The notes below the pieces were generated by a model. It made no database searches. It was not told the DNA's origin and worked only from the letters and a program-made list of their open reading frames with translations. From Verrucomicrobiaceae bacterium (lineage in GTDB: Bacteria > Verrucomicrobiota > Verrucomicrobiia > Verrucomicrobiales > Verrucomicrobiaceae), in NCBI GenBank assembly GCA_016795365.1, contig JAEUHN010000055.1, forward strand, positions 1 through 64,000: a stretch of DNA of 64,000 nt, written 5' to 3'. Shown in pieces: positions 36,875 through 48,120 of this stretch. The position numbers were made by a program, and so were the translations under genes. Within the stretch, counting starts at the first letter, position 1; every line of letters starts with the position of its first letter.

Positions 36875-37308
36875 AGCAGGAAGGCGATCTCATTGTCCGT
36901 GAGGGACGACGTGTCCTCCATTGCCACCAGGGCTTCCATGTGGTCCAGACCTGCGGTTGGCAGGCTGAAATCATCAGCGATCAAGGCCATCTCTTCATCT
37001 GCCAAAGGCTGAATAGCAGCAGTTTTCGCCACTGGCGTGGCAGCGTCTGAAGTCTCTGCCACGGGACGTTCTAGCAAAGTGACCACCAAGGCCACGATCA
37101 CGAATGCCGCCACGCTCATGAGCGCGGGCCTCTGAAGGCTGGTCAGCCAAGCAGAGAAATCTTCCCTCACGCTGGACCACCAGCTCGTTTGTTGAGGTGT
37201 GTTGCGTGCCTCCCGAAGAACGTTGGGCAGAAAATTGGAACGCGGTTCCACGGGGCGTGCTTTTCCAAGCAGCTTCCAAAGGGGATCATTGGGGGGGAGC
37301 GGTTCCAT
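36868..37308 (-). CDS. Small single-pass membrane protein, anti-sigma-factor-like
   Basis: A 146-residue protein. Residues 1-40 (MEPLPPNDPLWKLLGKARPVEPRSNF, cut here for length, then LPNVLREAR) resemble the short cytoplasmic heads of small anti-sigma proteins that go with ECF sigma genes in this phylum. One transmembrane helix follows at about 65-82 (ALMSVAAFVIVALVVTLL), and an acidic periplasmic tail ends IAFLLY. No ECF gene is adjacent: the gene upstream on the same strand is rpoD, 173 bases away. It overlaps the convergent STAS gene by seven bases. The anti-sigma call rests on layout and weak similarity only. Confidence 0.6.
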   Translation of the reverse strand: MEPLPPNDPLWKLLGKARPVEPRSNFLPNVLREARNTPQQTSWWSSVREDFSAWLTSLQRPALMSVAAFVIVALVVTLLERPVAETSDAATPVAKTAAIQPLADEEMALIADDFSLPTAGLDHMEALVAMEDTSSLTDNEIAFLLY

Positions 37309-37481
37309 AGGAAAGATCGGATTCTGAATGGGTCTAACCGTGCATGTTCAGAAAGGTTGCGCGAGGTAGAGCAAACTGCAAACCCGCGTCTCTTTAGCGA
37401 TCATCAGGAAAGGTGTCTTGCCATCCTCTTCGGGCTTTCTGAGTTTCTTGCGCGAGCCGTCTGGGGGGCTTCAATGCCGCA

Positions 37482-39347
<1,866 letters not shown>

Positions 39348-39387
39348 ATTTGCAGCAAACAGCCATCCGGTGGGGGTTTCACAGGGG

Positions 39388-41205
39388 CTACGGAGTATCC
39401 TGGGAGGCCTTGGTGCGGTCAAGGTATTCTTTGCGCCAGGCCATGACCTGCTGGTGCATCTCTGCGACCTTGGCGGGATCGATGGCGGGGTCCATCATTT
39501 TGGCCTGTGTTTGTTGCACCAAATGATGCAGCCGCGCTAGATCCAGGCTGTTCCAGGCTTGTTGGGCGTCGTCCAGCTTGCCTCCTGGCATGGCCTGGGA
39601 ATGCAACTGAACGAAGGCGGCCTGCTCGTCCTCGGGCAAGGAAGCAAAGAACGCTGCTTGTGCCGGGCCGTCACCGGCGGGGAAGTGCCCATGCCAGATG
39701 CGGCTGAGCAACTCGGTGCCGGGCAGGTTTTGCAAGATGGGCTCCAAGTCGATGCTGCGCACCCAGTCCATCACCTCCTGATTCGACAAGGCGAGCCCAC
39801 AGAGCATGAGCGCGGTGGGATGCTGGAGCGAGAGCAACTTTCGCGCGTCGTCTTGAGCAGTTCCCGGCTTCGCGGCTTTTTGCTCGGCGTTCTTTGTTTG
39901 GCGGCGCACGAAGGTATTCACCTCCTTGCGCAGGGCATCTTCGCTTACGCCCAGCTGCGCTGCGTGACTGCGAATCATCAGATCGCGAGCCGCCACACTC
40001 GGGCTCATCGCAATCGTCACGGCCGTTTGCTCGATGAGCTGAACCTGCCCGCGAAGATCGCCGCCAGCGGTCGTGGACTTCTTGTGCGTAATCTGGAAGT
40101 CGAGGAAATCCACCGCTCCATCGATCACCTTGCGGAAGGCGTCCGCGCCCTGGCTTCTGATCAGCGAGTCCGGGTCTTCACCTTTTGGCAACCTGGCCAC
40201 CTTCACGGTGATGCCCACAGGCGACAAAATTTTGAAGCTCTTCTCAGCGGCGGTGTAGCCGGCGTTATCGGCATCAAAGCAGAGCACGACCTCCTCACAG
40301 TTCCGCTTGAGCATCTTCGCATGATACTCGGTGAAGGCCGTGCCCTGCGTGGCGACCACGTTCTCGATGCCCGCCTCGAAGACGGTGACCATGTCCAGCT
40401 GACCTTCACAGACGATGGCACGTCCCAGCTTGCTGATGCCACGACGACTCTTATCAAAACCGAACAGCACCTTGCTCTTCGAGAACAGCACCGTCTCGGG
40501 CGAGTTCACATACTTTCCGCCCTTCGCTTCGGCACTGAGCTGGCGACCACTGAACGCGATCACTTCGCCGTTCTCGTTTCGGATCGGGAACATCAGCCGG
40601 TGGCGGAAATATGGATATGTCTCGCCGCGATCGCTTTGCTTGAAGAGCCCGGCATCAATCATGAGTTGCTCGGAATACTTCTTCTCCGCAGCCCATCGGC
40701 GCATCCACATCGACTGCTCCGGCGCGTAACCCAGCTGCCAGTTCTTCGCGATGGCCGAGTTGAGCCCGCGGCCCTTCAGATACTGCCGCGCCGCATCGGC
40801 CATCGGATGGCGGAGCAGCAGCGAGTGGAACCACTCCGTGATGTCGGTGTGCACACGCTTGAGCGCAGCCCGGTGCTTGGCTTCACGCTCGGCGTTGGCA
40901 TCCCAGACCTGTTCTTCAATGCGAATCCCGGCCGCGTCGGCCAGCCGTTTCACAGCCTCGGTAAAGGTGATGCCCTCGTGCTCCTGGAGGAACTTGATCG
41001 CCGTGCCGCCCGCTTTGCAGCCAAAGCAATGATACATCCCCTTCGATGGGCTGACCGAAAAGCTCGGTGACTTCTCCGTGTGGAAGGGGCACAGACCCTG
41101 ATAATTGGTGCCCGCACGTTTCAGCGTCACCACGCGGCCGATGACGTCCACGATGTTCGTGGCCGCCAGCACCTGCTGAATGGTTTCTTCCGGGATGCGC
41201 TGCAT
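39388..41205 (-). CDS. dnaG: DNA primase
   Basis: A 605-residue primase that makes RNA primers for replication. The N-terminal zinc ribbon has C39, H42, C60 and C63 ([25 protein letters not shown]). The core has [30 protein letters not shown], and the Toprim motifs [24 protein letters not shown] and [11 protein letters not shown] with the expected acidic metal ligands. The C-terminal 150 residues are the helical helicase-binding domain, here diverged. Length is typical. It is the upstream gene of the dnaG-rpoD pair. Many short hydrophobic-basic differences at the C-terminus are normal for the family. Confidence 0.97.
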   Translation of the reverse strand: MQRIPEETIQQVLAATNIVDVIGRVVTLKRAGTNYQGLCPFHTEKSPSFSVSPSKGMYHCFGCKAGGTAIKFLQEHEGITFTEAVKRLADAAGIRIEEQVWDANAEREAKHRAALKRVHTDITEWFHSLLLRHPMADAARQYLKGRGLNSAIAKNWQLGYAPEQSMWMRRWAAEKKYSEQLMIDAGLFKQSDRGETYPYFRHRLMFPIRNENGEVIAFSGRQLSAEAKGGKYVNSPETVLFSKSKVLFGFDKSRRGISKLGRAIVCEGQLDMVTVFEAGIENVVATQGTAFTEYHAKMLKRNCEEVVLCFDADNAGYTAAEKSFKILSPVGITVKVARLPKGEDPDSLIRSQGADAFRKVIDGAVDFLDFQITHKKSTTAGGDLRGQVQLIEQTAVTIAMSPSVAARDLMIRSHAAQLGVSEDALRKEVNTFVRRQTKNAEQKAAKPGTAQDDARKLLSLQHPTALMLCGLALSNQEVMDWVRSIDLEPILQNLPGTELLSRIWHGHFPAGDGPAQAAFFASLPEDEQAAFVQLHSQAMPGGKLDDAQQAWNSLDLARLHHLVQQTQAKMMDPAIDPAKVAEMHQQVMAWRKEYLDRTKASQDTP

Positions 41206-41240
41206 GAGGGGCGCTCATCATGGAACAAGTCCCAGGCCAG

Positions 41241-41275
41241 AAAAGCAAAAACGGGCCGGAGTAACCTCCGGCCCG
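41241..41275 (-). terminator. Rho-independent terminator for the DUF1501 operon
   Basis: Perfect 9-base stem (cgggccgga at 41252-41260, tccggcccg at 41267-41275) with a 6-base loop. On the minus strand it is followed by a T-rich run, read as A-rich sequence at 41241-41251. It ends transcription coming from the DUF1549/DUF1501 pair and shields dnaG. Confidence 0.82.
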
Positions 41276-41405
41276 CTGTTGTCTTGTCTTGTTGAGGATA
41301 CCCGCCGTTTCAGCCTCCCATGCCGAAACGTCGAGTGCTCGACGCCACGGATACTGAGTCAACGGCCCACCCTGAGGCGTTCAAATCTTATCGAACTTTT
41401 TTCGG

Positions 41406-42689
41406 CTAGGCGAAAAGATCGAGGATGGCGGTGCCTTTGTCCCCCACGGTGAAGGGTCGATTGCTGGGGGACATCACCACTTCGTCGATCGGCAGACCGA
41501 GCGACCAGCCCACCGTGCTGAGGAAGTCCTGAACTGTGACGCCCTTGTCGGCGACCTCGAAACCTCCCTTGTCGCTGGCACCATAGACGAACCCGCCCTT
41601 GATGCCGCCGCCAGCGAGCATGGTCGAAAACACCTTCGGATGGTGATCACGACCAGCATTGCCATTGATCTTCGGTCCCCGGCCAAACTCCGAGCACAGC
41701 ACCACGATCGTGCTGTCCAGCATGCCGCGTGAACTCAGATCCTCGAGCAAGGCGGCCACGCCCTGGTCCATCTCAGCACCGCGATCTTCGAGGGCTTCGT
41801 CAATGTTGTTGTGCATGTCCCAGCCGCCGCTGGCGACCTCGATGCAGCGCACACCTTTTTCGATCAACCGGCGGGCGAGGAGACAGCCCTGGCCAAACTT
41901 GTTCTTGCCATACTTCTCCTTCAGAGCGTCGGGCTCATCGGCCAGACTGAAGGCCTCCAGGTCTGTGCTGCTCATGATCTTCACCGTGTTCTCGTAGAAC
42001 TCGGTGTAGCTCTTCACACTGGCCGTCTGGAACCGCGAACGGAATCCAGCATCCAGCTTGTCCAGCAAGGCCATGCGCTTTTGCATGATCTCAGCCGACA
42101 CATCGGCCTGCGAGTTTTGCAGACCGGCATCGGGATCTAGGATGGGCAAAGGCGAGAACGCGGCGGGGAAGAAGCCGTTGCCGTTGTTTGGCTGCCGATT
42201 CACGCAGACGCTCGAGGGCAGCGTCTTGTGGCTGGCCCCCTTGAAGTGCTGCACCCAGGCACCCATGGCTGGATGCTTGATCGTGCCGCGTTGCTCGTAG
42301 CCGGTGCGGATCAGGTATTGCGCCGAGGCGTGAACCCCGGTCTTGGAAGACATGCTGCGGATGATGCTGATCTTGTCCGCCTGCTCCGCGAGCTTAACCA
42401 TCGTGCCGCCCAGTTGCAGGCCGGCCTTGGTTTTGATCGGATCCTTGGGCCCCTTGGTATCGCCTTCCTTCGGGTCGAGAGTGTCGATGTGCGTCATGCC
42501 ACCGATCATCTGGAGGAAGATGAGGTTCTTCGCCTTGCCGAAGCCAGGTCCAGCGGCGGGATTGCCTGCGGCTTTTTCAGCAGCCAGCATCGAGTGTGAG
42601 GCGCTGTGCAGCACGGTGACACCCAGCGTGGTCTTGGCCCAGCGCTCGACGAAAGCGCGACGTGAGAGGGGATCGAGATGAGAAGTCAT
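41406..42689 (-). CDS. DUF1501 family protein, second copy
   Basis: A 427-residue protein starting at the ATG at 42689 (MTSHLDPLSRRAFVERW). The SRRAF stretch followed by a hydrophobic-alanine segment is a Tat-like signal. Family marks: FLQMIGGMTHIDTLDPKEG, ARRLIEKGVRCIEVASGGWDMHNN, LCSEFGRGPKINGNAGRDHHPK and STMLAGGGIKGGFVYGASD. Acidic and histidine residues at WDMHNN and GRDHHP match the metal-site positions seen in the copy at 28452-29888, but overall the two are distant. It follows its DUF1549/1553 partner by 28 bases and ends in a terminator. The substrate is unknown. Confidence 0.92.
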   Translation of the reverse strand: MTSHLDPLSRRAFVERWAKTTLGVTVLHSASHSMLAAEKAAGNPAAGPGFGKAKNLIFLQMIGGMTHIDTLDPKEGDTKGPKDPIKTKAGLQLGGTMVKLAEQADKISIIRSMSSKTGVHASAQYLIRTGYEQRGTIKHPAMGAWVQHFKGASHKTLPSSVCVNRQPNNGNGFFPAAFSPLPILDPDAGLQNSQADVSAEIMQKRMALLDKLDAGFRSRFQTASVKSYTEFYENTVKIMSSTDLEAFSLADEPDALKEKYGKNKFGQGCLLARRLIEKGVRCIEVASGGWDMHNNIDEALEDRGAEMDQGVAALLEDLSSRGMLDSTIVVLCSEFGRGPKINGNAGRDHHPKVFSTMLAGGGIKGGFVYGASDKGGFEVADKGVTVQDFLSTVGWSLGLPIDEVVMSPSNRPFTVGDKGTAILDLFA

Positions 42690-42717
42690 GGTCGGATCAG
42701 GGTGAAGGTGGAGGGCG

Positions 42718-44865
42718 CTATTCGATGAAGACGAATTCACGGGTGTTGAAGAGCACCCAGGTCAGGTCCGAGAGGCCGAGGCCGCCAGCGAGGGCTTCTT
42801 TCGCCGTCGCTACTTCATCCGCCTTTGGTTTGCGGCAGAAGAAGCTGACGTAGAGCGATTCGATCTTTTCTTCTGGTGTCGCTTGCTTGTCCGCCGTTTG
42901 CACCACGAGCGAACGTGGGCTGCCGATCACCGCCTGGGCATCACCGTTCATGAGCATGAGCACCTGAGGAATGTTCCCTTCATCGCTGCTGCTGTCGGCG
43001 ATCTGGCGATCGCTCTGGCCGAACTGACGCAGGAAGTGCTGATCCTTTTCTGGCTGTGGCAGCTCGCTCGCACGGGCCAGCACCATGCCGCCCAGTGTGG
43101 GTGGACGGGTGAGAATCTCGCCATCTTCAGAGCCCTGTTCTTCCTGGGCCATCATGCGCTTGCGCATCGCCGCCTTACCCTTCCCCTTGCCGCCCTTGCC
43201 CCCAATACCAGCGGCTGCGGCACCACGCATCGCCGTGAGTGCATTCTTGATCTGTTCTTCCAGATTGCTGGCAGTGAAATCAATCTTCATCGCCTTGGCA
43301 TATTCAGCCGCACGCTTGGACTTGAAGTGATCGACGGCGGGCCCCACGGCCAGCGTCGCGCAGGAGTCCCAGGCCTGCTCAGCGGTCATGCGGCGCAGCA
43401 CCGGACCAGGGAACATGTAGGCCGTCCCCGCTTCGAACTCGTAGCTGGTCGCCTCGCGCTGGTAGGCTTGAGTGTTGTAGATCAGACGCATGAATGCCTT
43501 CAGATCAAACTTCAGCCGCACCATCTCCGAAGTAAGGTGGAGCAGCAGGGGCGGATTCGAAGCGGTGTTGGGATCGTCGAGATCGGTCACCGGCTCGCGC
43601 ACACCCACGCCGAAGGCGCGCTTCCACATGCGGTTGGCGATCGTCATCGCGAATCGAGGATTGTCGGGAGCCGTCATCCACTTCGCAAACTGCGCGCGCA
43701 GCTCGGCAGGCTCCTTCGTGGTCACATCGCGGTAGGCGCGCAGGTGCGTGTCGTCCTTGCTCCAGGTGACCAGCTTGGGCTTCACGGTCTCGCCTGGCTT
43801 GCCGTCTTTGTATTTGTAGTCGTCGGGCAGTTTGAGGTCGTTCTCGTCCTTGTCTTCCACCTCGAAGGCATTGATGCGGAGCAGGTTCTTCGCCTGCTGC
43901 TGGAGCCGTCGGTCCTCCAGGCTGCGAACAGCCATGGCCATCGCTTTCTTGTCGGAGCCGCCCTTCGCGCCCTTGGCTCCATAGGTTTCGCTACCGCCGA
44001 AGAAAGACGCCATTTCATAGAACTGCTTTTGCGTCCAGTCCGCGAAAGGATGATCGTGGCACTGAGCACAGGAAACATTAGCGCCCAGGAAGGTGCTCAG
44101 CGTCAGGGAGAGATTGTCCAGCCTCATGCCTGCATCGCGAAGCAGGTAACCCGTGGCTCCGTTGTCCAGCAGCTTGCCATCGGCGGTCATCATCTCATAG
44201 ACGATTTTGTCCCAGCCCACGTTTTCCTGCAGCCGACCTTTCAACCACTCCTGGTAGGTGTAGAAGCGTCCCTTGTTCGCCACGTCCGCGATGCGCAGCA
44301 TGTCAGCGAAGTAGTTAAACAGATGCGAGTTCGCACCATCGCTTGCCAGCAGCTTGTCGATCAACTTCGCGCGCTTCGAGACGCTGGTGTCGTTGATCAA
44401 TTCCAGAGCTTCCTCGCGAGTGGGAATGCGGCCCACGATATCGAGATATACACGACGAACGAACTGCTCGTCTGATGCCAGCGGGTTCGGCTTCTGGTCT
44501 TTGTGCTTCAGTCCCGCCTCCACCAGGAAATCGATCTTCGCGGCGGCCTGCGCGAGCGTAGGATCCACCGGGATGCCCAGACCCTCCGGCTTCAGCGATT
44601 GCGCCACTTTTTGGTCGTCTGGACTTAGTTTGTCGAGTGGCAGCTTGTAAACGTAACCATTCTTCACCTGAAGATACACCTCCCCGTCCTGGAACCCTCG
44701 AAACGTGGCCTCCAGCTTGCGCCCTTGCGTGTCCGTCCAGGTGCGATACACAGCATTGTCGGCAGTTGCTGAGTTGGGAGCAGCCGATGGCACCGGGGGT
44801 TCCGTCGCGGCCGGAGCAGTGATGGCAATGAGAGATGCCGAGGTGATCCAAAAGAAAGTCTTCAT
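42718..44865 (-). CDS. Exported DUF1549/DUF1553 protein with N-terminal SHD1 domain
   Basis: A 715-residue protein with a signal peptide (MKTFFWITSASLIAITAPA). Residues about 39-95 are an SHD1-type beta domain (YRTWTDTQGRKLEATFRGF, EVYLQVKNG, YKLPLDKLSPDDQ). DUF1549 follows (RRVYLDIVGRIPTREEAL, FNYFADMLRIAD, VSCAQCHDHPFADW), then DUF1553 (ANRMWKRAFGVGVREPVTD). In place of the cytochrome domain of the copy at 26190 it has SHD1, and the only CxxCH-type motif is CAQCH. A Gly/Lys-rich loop (GIGGKGGKGKGKAAMRKRM) sits in the DUF1553 part. The partner DUF1501 gene lies 28 bases downstream. Role unknown beyond the paired-gene family. Confidence 0.9.
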   Translation of the reverse strand: MKTFFWITSASLIAITAPAATEPPVPSAAPNSATADNAVYRTWTDTQGRKLEATFRGFQDGEVYLQVKNGYVYKLPLDKLSPDDQKVAQSLKPEGLGIPVDPTLAQAAAKIDFLVEAGLKHKDQKPNPLASDEQFVRRVYLDIVGRIPTREEALELINDTSVSKRAKLIDKLLASDGANSHLFNYFADMLRIADVANKGRFYTYQEWLKGRLQENVGWDKIVYEMMTADGKLLDNGATGYLLRDAGMRLDNLSLTLSTFLGANVSCAQCHDHPFADWTQKQFYEMASFFGGSETYGAKGAKGGSDKKAMAMAVRSLEDRRLQQQAKNLLRINAFEVEDKDENDLKLPDDYKYKDGKPGETVKPKLVTWSKDDTHLRAYRDVTTKEPAELRAQFAKWMTAPDNPRFAMTIANRMWKRAFGVGVREPVTDLDDPNTASNPPLLLHLTSEMVRLKFDLKAFMRLIYNTQAYQREATSYEFEAGTAYMFPGPVLRRMTAEQAWDSCATLAVGPAVDHFKSKRAAEYAKAMKIDFTASNLEEQIKNALTAMRGAAAAGIGGKGGKGKGKAAMRKRMMAQEEQGSEDGEILTRPPTLGGMVLARASELPQPEKDQHFLRQFGQSDRQIADSSSDEGNIPQVLMLMNGDAQAVIGSPRSLVVQTADKQATPEEKIESLYVSFFCRKPKADEVATAKEALAGGLGLSDLTWVLFNTREFVFIE

Positions 44866-45190
44866 AAGCGTGGACAGGGCGAGGTTGAATCGACTGGGGC
44901 GCGGAAACGCAGGATTCAGGGGAACCTAGCATGAAATCGCATCGCCTAGCGAGGACCCTTTAACTCCAGTGCCCTGGGCAGGTTGCGGGTGGAAGCCGGG
45001 GCTGGCGAAGATGACGAAGGGTTACAAGCTCAAGGCGCGGCACGTCATTTGGATCGCGGGACCGGTGTGGCAAGGCGGCGGAGATTGGGGAAGCGGGCGC
45101 AGTGATATTGTGACGGGAGGTTGCCAAGAAAAACGCGCCTGAGAGCCGAGGGCTCCGCAGGCGCGTTCGCGGTGTGGGTGAATTTGCTTG
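44866..45190. other. Intergenic region with one doubtful small ORF
   Basis: About 325 bases between two minus-strand units. Its left part should hold the promoter of the SHD1/DUF1549 gene; I see no convincing boxes. Its right end holds the terminator at 45126-45167. A plus-strand frame at 45011-45142 (ATG, 43 residues, MTKGYKLKARHVIWIAG) is open but overlaps the terminator and has no other support, so I do not call it a gene. Confidence 0.4.
45126..45167 (-). terminator. Rho-independent terminator for the ECF operon
   Basis: Arms aacgcgcctg (45132-45141) and caggcgcgtt (45158-45167) pair perfectly, with an inner stem gagcc/ggctc. On the minus strand a T-run follows (A-rich at 45126-45133). 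It lies about 25 bases after the stop of the PDZ gene. Confidence 0.75.
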
Positions 45191-46273
45191 TTAGATGCCG
45201 GGCTTCGGGGCTTCGGGTGCAACTGGTGCTGCCGGGGGCTTCATCTTGCCGTCCACGTTTTCGAGTTCGTGGAGCTTATCGCGCAGGTTCTCCGGGATGG
45301 CTTTGCGCTGCTCTTCGGTGTTCACGATGAAGGACTGTTCTTCACCGCTGGCAGGCTTCACGGTGAAGACCTTCGCGCCGTTGTTTTCGGTGAGTGAATA
45401 CTCGCCCGAATCGTCGCGGCGAACGATGTTGCGCTGCACGTTGCTGCTCGAAGATGCGCTGCTGCGGCTCTCGCTTTCTGCTGCAGGGCGCCCTTGTGGA
45501 TGACGCTGCGGATTGCCGGGCCGACGGTCACCGTCACGACGGTCGCCATCGCGATCAAACTGCGGTGCGGGGCGATCTTTGGGGCCACGCGACCAGTCTT
45601 GGAACTGTTCCTGGAATTGCTTCATGCCATCGCGGAAGCGCTCGGCCTGCTCGCGCATCTCGCGACCAAGACGCTCACCATCGCGACCTGAAAACATGTT
45701 GTCCCAGGGAGCGAACCCGATGCGTGGCATGTCACGTTCCGAGTTCACTGGCATCATCTTCTCGCCCACCTTGACGCTGACCTTTTGGTCGGCTCCGGCG
45801 CGCTTGATGGTGAAGGTGATTTCGGTGTCTTTCTTTTCAGCGCGAACGAGGGCGGAGAGCTGGTCTTGATTGACGAGTTTCTGATCGCCGAGGAGGACGA
45901 GGACATCGTGCTGCTTGAGCCCGGCGGTCGCAGCAGGGCTGTCGGGCATGACTTCCTCCACCATCAAGCCGAAGCCTGGTGCGAGGCCAGTGTGGGCACA
46001 CACTTCCTCGGAGAGCGGGTGGGTGAAGACACCGATGAACGAAGCGGGCTTCATCTCGGGTTGAGGTCCGCGGCGCTCCTGGCCGCCGCGGTCGCCGCGC
46101 TCACCCTCTGGGCGCACCGGGCGTGGGCGTTCAGTGTTTTCGCTGCGGGGTTCAGCAGGCTTGATGGTTTCGGCGGCAGGCTTGGGTGCTGCATTCTCCT
46201 GGGCCTGGGCGTTGCCCTGGTGCAGGGCCAGGCCGCAGAAGGCGAGCAAGGCGGAGATGGATGGGGGTTTCAT
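45191..46273 (-). CDS. Exported PDZ-domain protein with low-complexity linkers
   Basis: A 360-residue protein starting at the ATG at 46273 (MKPPSISALLAFCGLA); an ATG nine bases upstream is also in frame. After the signal peptide comes a Pro/Glu/Arg-rich linker, then a PDZ domain (about 75-175) with FIGVFTHPLSEE and LAPGFGLMVEEVMPDSPAATAGLKQHDVLVLLGDQ, the carboxylate-binding loop being GFGLMV. No protease domain is present. An amphipathic helix (REMREQAERFRDGMKQF), an Arg/Asp-rich linker and a small C-terminal domain (GEYSLTENNGAKVFTVKPA) follow. PDZ proteins of this kind bind C-termini in the periplasm. It is the last gene of the ECF sigma operon. Confidence 0.85.
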   Translation of the reverse strand: MKPPSISALLAFCGLALHQGNAQAQENAAPKPAAETIKPAEPRSENTERPRPVRPEGERGDRGGQERRGPQPEMKPASFIGVFTHPLSEEVCAHTGLAPGFGLMVEEVMPDSPAATAGLKQHDVLVLLGDQKLVNQDQLSALVRAEKKDTEITFTIKRAGADQKVSVKVGEKMMPVNSERDMPRIGFAPWDNMFSGRDGERLGREMREQAERFRDGMKQFQEQFQDWSRGPKDRPAPQFDRDGDRRDGDRRPGNPQRHPQGRPAAESESRSSASSSSNVQRNIVRRDDSGEYSLTENNGAKVFTVKPASGEEQSFIVNTEEQRKAIPENLRDKLHELENVDGKMKPPAAPVAPEAPKPGI

Positions 46274-46302
46274 GGCTGGCATGTGAGGTTGGAAGCTAGT
46301 TG

Positions 46303-47529
46303 TTAGGCTGCGCTAGAGCCCCGGCCACGCTCTTCGGGAGGGCGCGGGCCTCCACGTGGTTGGGCTGGTGAATCAGGGCGAGACTCTGGGTGAGGCTGTC
46401 CACGACCCTCAGGGCGGTGGTCGCCATCGGGGCGTCCACGCTGAGGTGCGGGGCCGCGTCCCTCGGGTGCGGGACCACGTTGAGCTTCAGGTCCGCGTCG
46501 ATCCTGATCGGGACGGCGCATGCCTTCGCCACGAGGGGCGGCACCTTCCGGCCGACGCTGAGGAGGTCCACGGAACTCTCCACGGCGATCATTGTCAGGG
46601 CCGCGGAACTCGGGTTTGCGAGGGCCGCTGTCCGGACGAGGGCCGTGATGCATGTCGGCACCAGGTGAACGGCCTTGGTCTCGTCCGCTGGCAAATGGTG
46701 GGCGCTGAGGGCCGAAGTCTCCGCCGCGTGCATGGTCGCGATCTCCATCACGACGTGCCTCGGGGCGACCCTGTGGGGGGCCAAACCGGTGGCCTTCGTC
46801 CCCACGACGAGGTCCGTCGAAGCGAGGCCCTTCAAAGCGAGGTCCCTGAGGGGCTTGTGCGCCTAGGTTGCCAAGCTCGCGACCTGGACCGCGATGGTGG
46901 CGGCCGTAGGCTTGAGGGCCGCGGCCACGGCGATGACTGTCAGCCATGCGGGGGCCTTCTTCGCCACCTCCTGGACCACGTCGAGCACCAGGCTGCGGTC
47001 CACGATGCGGCTGGGCTGGCCGGTGCATGTCACCACGCGAAGGGCCGCGTGAGTTCTCAGGGCCACGTGCCTGATGTTGTTCGCGAGAGTCCGGTTGGCG
47101 ACCTTCGGGACGATGCTGATCGCGGGGTTGCCCGCGTTCGTCGCCGCGGGGACTGCCTTCAGGACGCCCCTGAGGACGGCCTTGATCGGGGTGATTTCCG
47201 CGAGGTTCACCGCGACGTTGTTCACCGTCCGGGCGAGCACCTTGAGGTGCTCCTGGGCGCTCGCCATCGCGACGAGGACTATCGGCTTCAGGTCGGCGCT
47301 CGCCGCGTGGCGGATTGGCTCCGCGTTGATCGGGGCGAGGGGTTCCGGCTTCGGGATTCGGACGATCACCTTCGGGACGAGGGCGTGGCTGGTCGGCCTT
47401 GGGTTCTGCTGGACGCACGGTCTCGGGCGGTGGCGGTGGATTGCCTGGCTGCGGCGATTCCTGGGCACTAGCGGCGCTCAGGGTGAGGCCACAGGAGGCC
47501 AGGAGGAGGGACAGGATCTTGGATTTCAT
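46303..47529 (-). CDS. Exported intrinsically disordered Pro/Arg/Gly-rich protein
   Basis: A 408-residue protein that starts at the ATG at 47529 with a good signal peptide (MKSKILSLLLASCGLTLSA). Nearly everything after it is low-complexity: PRPEGDRPNPE, GDERGQPRDQHRPEGRQ, RGPGGGEEGPR, FEGPRFDGPRRGDEG and similar. Arg, Pro, Gly, Asp, Glu and Gln dominate and aliphatic residues are scarce, so it should be unfolded. The opposite strand is also open for over 370 codons because of the composition, but only this frame has a signal peptide and lies in an operon. It is 29 bases upstream of the PDZ gene. A role in envelope or matrix is conceivable but unproven. Confidence 0.75.
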   Translation of the reverse strand: MKSKILSLLLASCGLTLSAASAQESPQPGNPPPPPETVRPAEPKADQPRPRPEGDRPNPEAGTPRPDQRGANPPRGERRPEADSPRRDGERPGAPQGARPDGEQRRGEPRGNHPDQGRPQGRPEGSPRGDERGQPRDQHRPEGRQPDSREQHQARGPENSRGPSRGDMHRPAQPHRGPQPGARRGPGGGEEGPRMADSHRRGRGPQAYGRHHRGPGRELGNLGAQAPQGPRFEGPRFDGPRRGDEGHRFGPPQGRPEARRDGDRDHARGGDFGPQRPPFASGRDQGRSPGADMHHGPRPDSGPRKPEFRGPDNDRRGEFRGPPQRRPEGAAPRGEGMRRPDQDRRGPEAQRGPAPEGRGPAPQRGRPDGDHRPEGRGQPHPESRPDSPAQPRGGPRPPEERGRGSSAA

Positions 47530-47579
47530 AGGTTTCGGGATGGCACGGGTTTCAGAGGACGGGGAGGTCTGAAAGGGGA

Positions 47580-48089
47580 CTACTGGAACTTCACGGGCAG
47601 GGCGACGGACTCGACCTGGGGCGTTTCGATGATGTATTCGGCACCGTCGCGGGGATCGATCCAGCGATGGCGCTCCACGGTGCGCACTTGCATCTGGCGC
47701 TGAGGATTGTCCGGGGTGACAAACCGGATGCCCTGGTCTTCCACGCCTACCCACTCACGAGTGCTGCTCACAGGCATGATGGCGTCAGGCGGCAAGGTGT
47801 TGCCCGACTTGCTGGAGGCCAAGGCGGAGCCTGTGGTGCTGTGGATGGCACCTTGAGGAAGTGCGAGCATGACCACGACTGCGGCAGCAGCCCCCACTCC
47901 AGCCCAGAAGGCAGCGGAGGCCCAGGTCATGGGTTTGCGATGTTGAGCTGGCAAAGGCATGGCTTCGTCAGCGGCTTCGCGGAACATGGCAGCGAGGGCG
48001 AGGTCGTGTTTCACGCGCTCGGTCAGCTCGGCTGACGGGGCCGCTGGCGTCAGCGTGCGCAGCAGGTGTTCGAGGTTGGCGTCGTTCAT
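47580..48089 (-). CDS. Putative anti-sigma factor, single-pass membrane protein
   Basis: A 169-residue protein starting at the ATG at 48089 (MNDANLEHLLRTLTPAAPSAEL), only 31 bases after the ECF sigma gene. Residues 1-55 are a helical cytoplasmic part (ERVKHDLALAAMFREAADEAMPLP). One transmembrane helix at about 60-82 (AAFWAGVGAAAAVVVMLAL) leads to a periplasmic domain with strands (REWVGVEDQGIRFVTPDN, AEYIIETPQVESVALPV). No zinc-binding HxxxCxxC motif is present, so it is not a ZAS type. The position behind the sigma gene and the topology make an anti-sigma role likely. Confidence 0.75.
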   Translation of the reverse strand: MNDANLEHLLRTLTPAAPSAELTERVKHDLALAAMFREAADEAMPLPAQHRKPMTWASAAFWAGVGAAAAVVVMLALPQGAIHSTTGSALASSKSGNTLPPDAIMPVSSTREWVGVEDQGIRFVTPDNPQRQMQVRTVERHRWIDPRDGAEYIIETPQVESVALPVKFQ

Positions 48090-48120
48090 GGCAGTGGGCA
48101 GGGTTTGAAAGAGGAGGTGG

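Noticed and set aside
42883-44475. Plus-strand frame of about 530 codons opposite the SHD1/DUF1549 gene
   Set aside because: Opposite strand of a recognisable family gene; the translation has His/Arg/Val-rich shadow composition and no domain.
45011-45142. Possible 43-residue plus-strand gene
   Set aside because: It overlaps the terminator at 45126-45167 and has no promoter or homology that I can see; kept only as a note.
46356-47471. Plus-strand frame of about 370 codons opposite the disordered protein gene
   Set aside because: No signal peptide, no operon context; open only because the low-complexity GC-rich DNA lacks stops.
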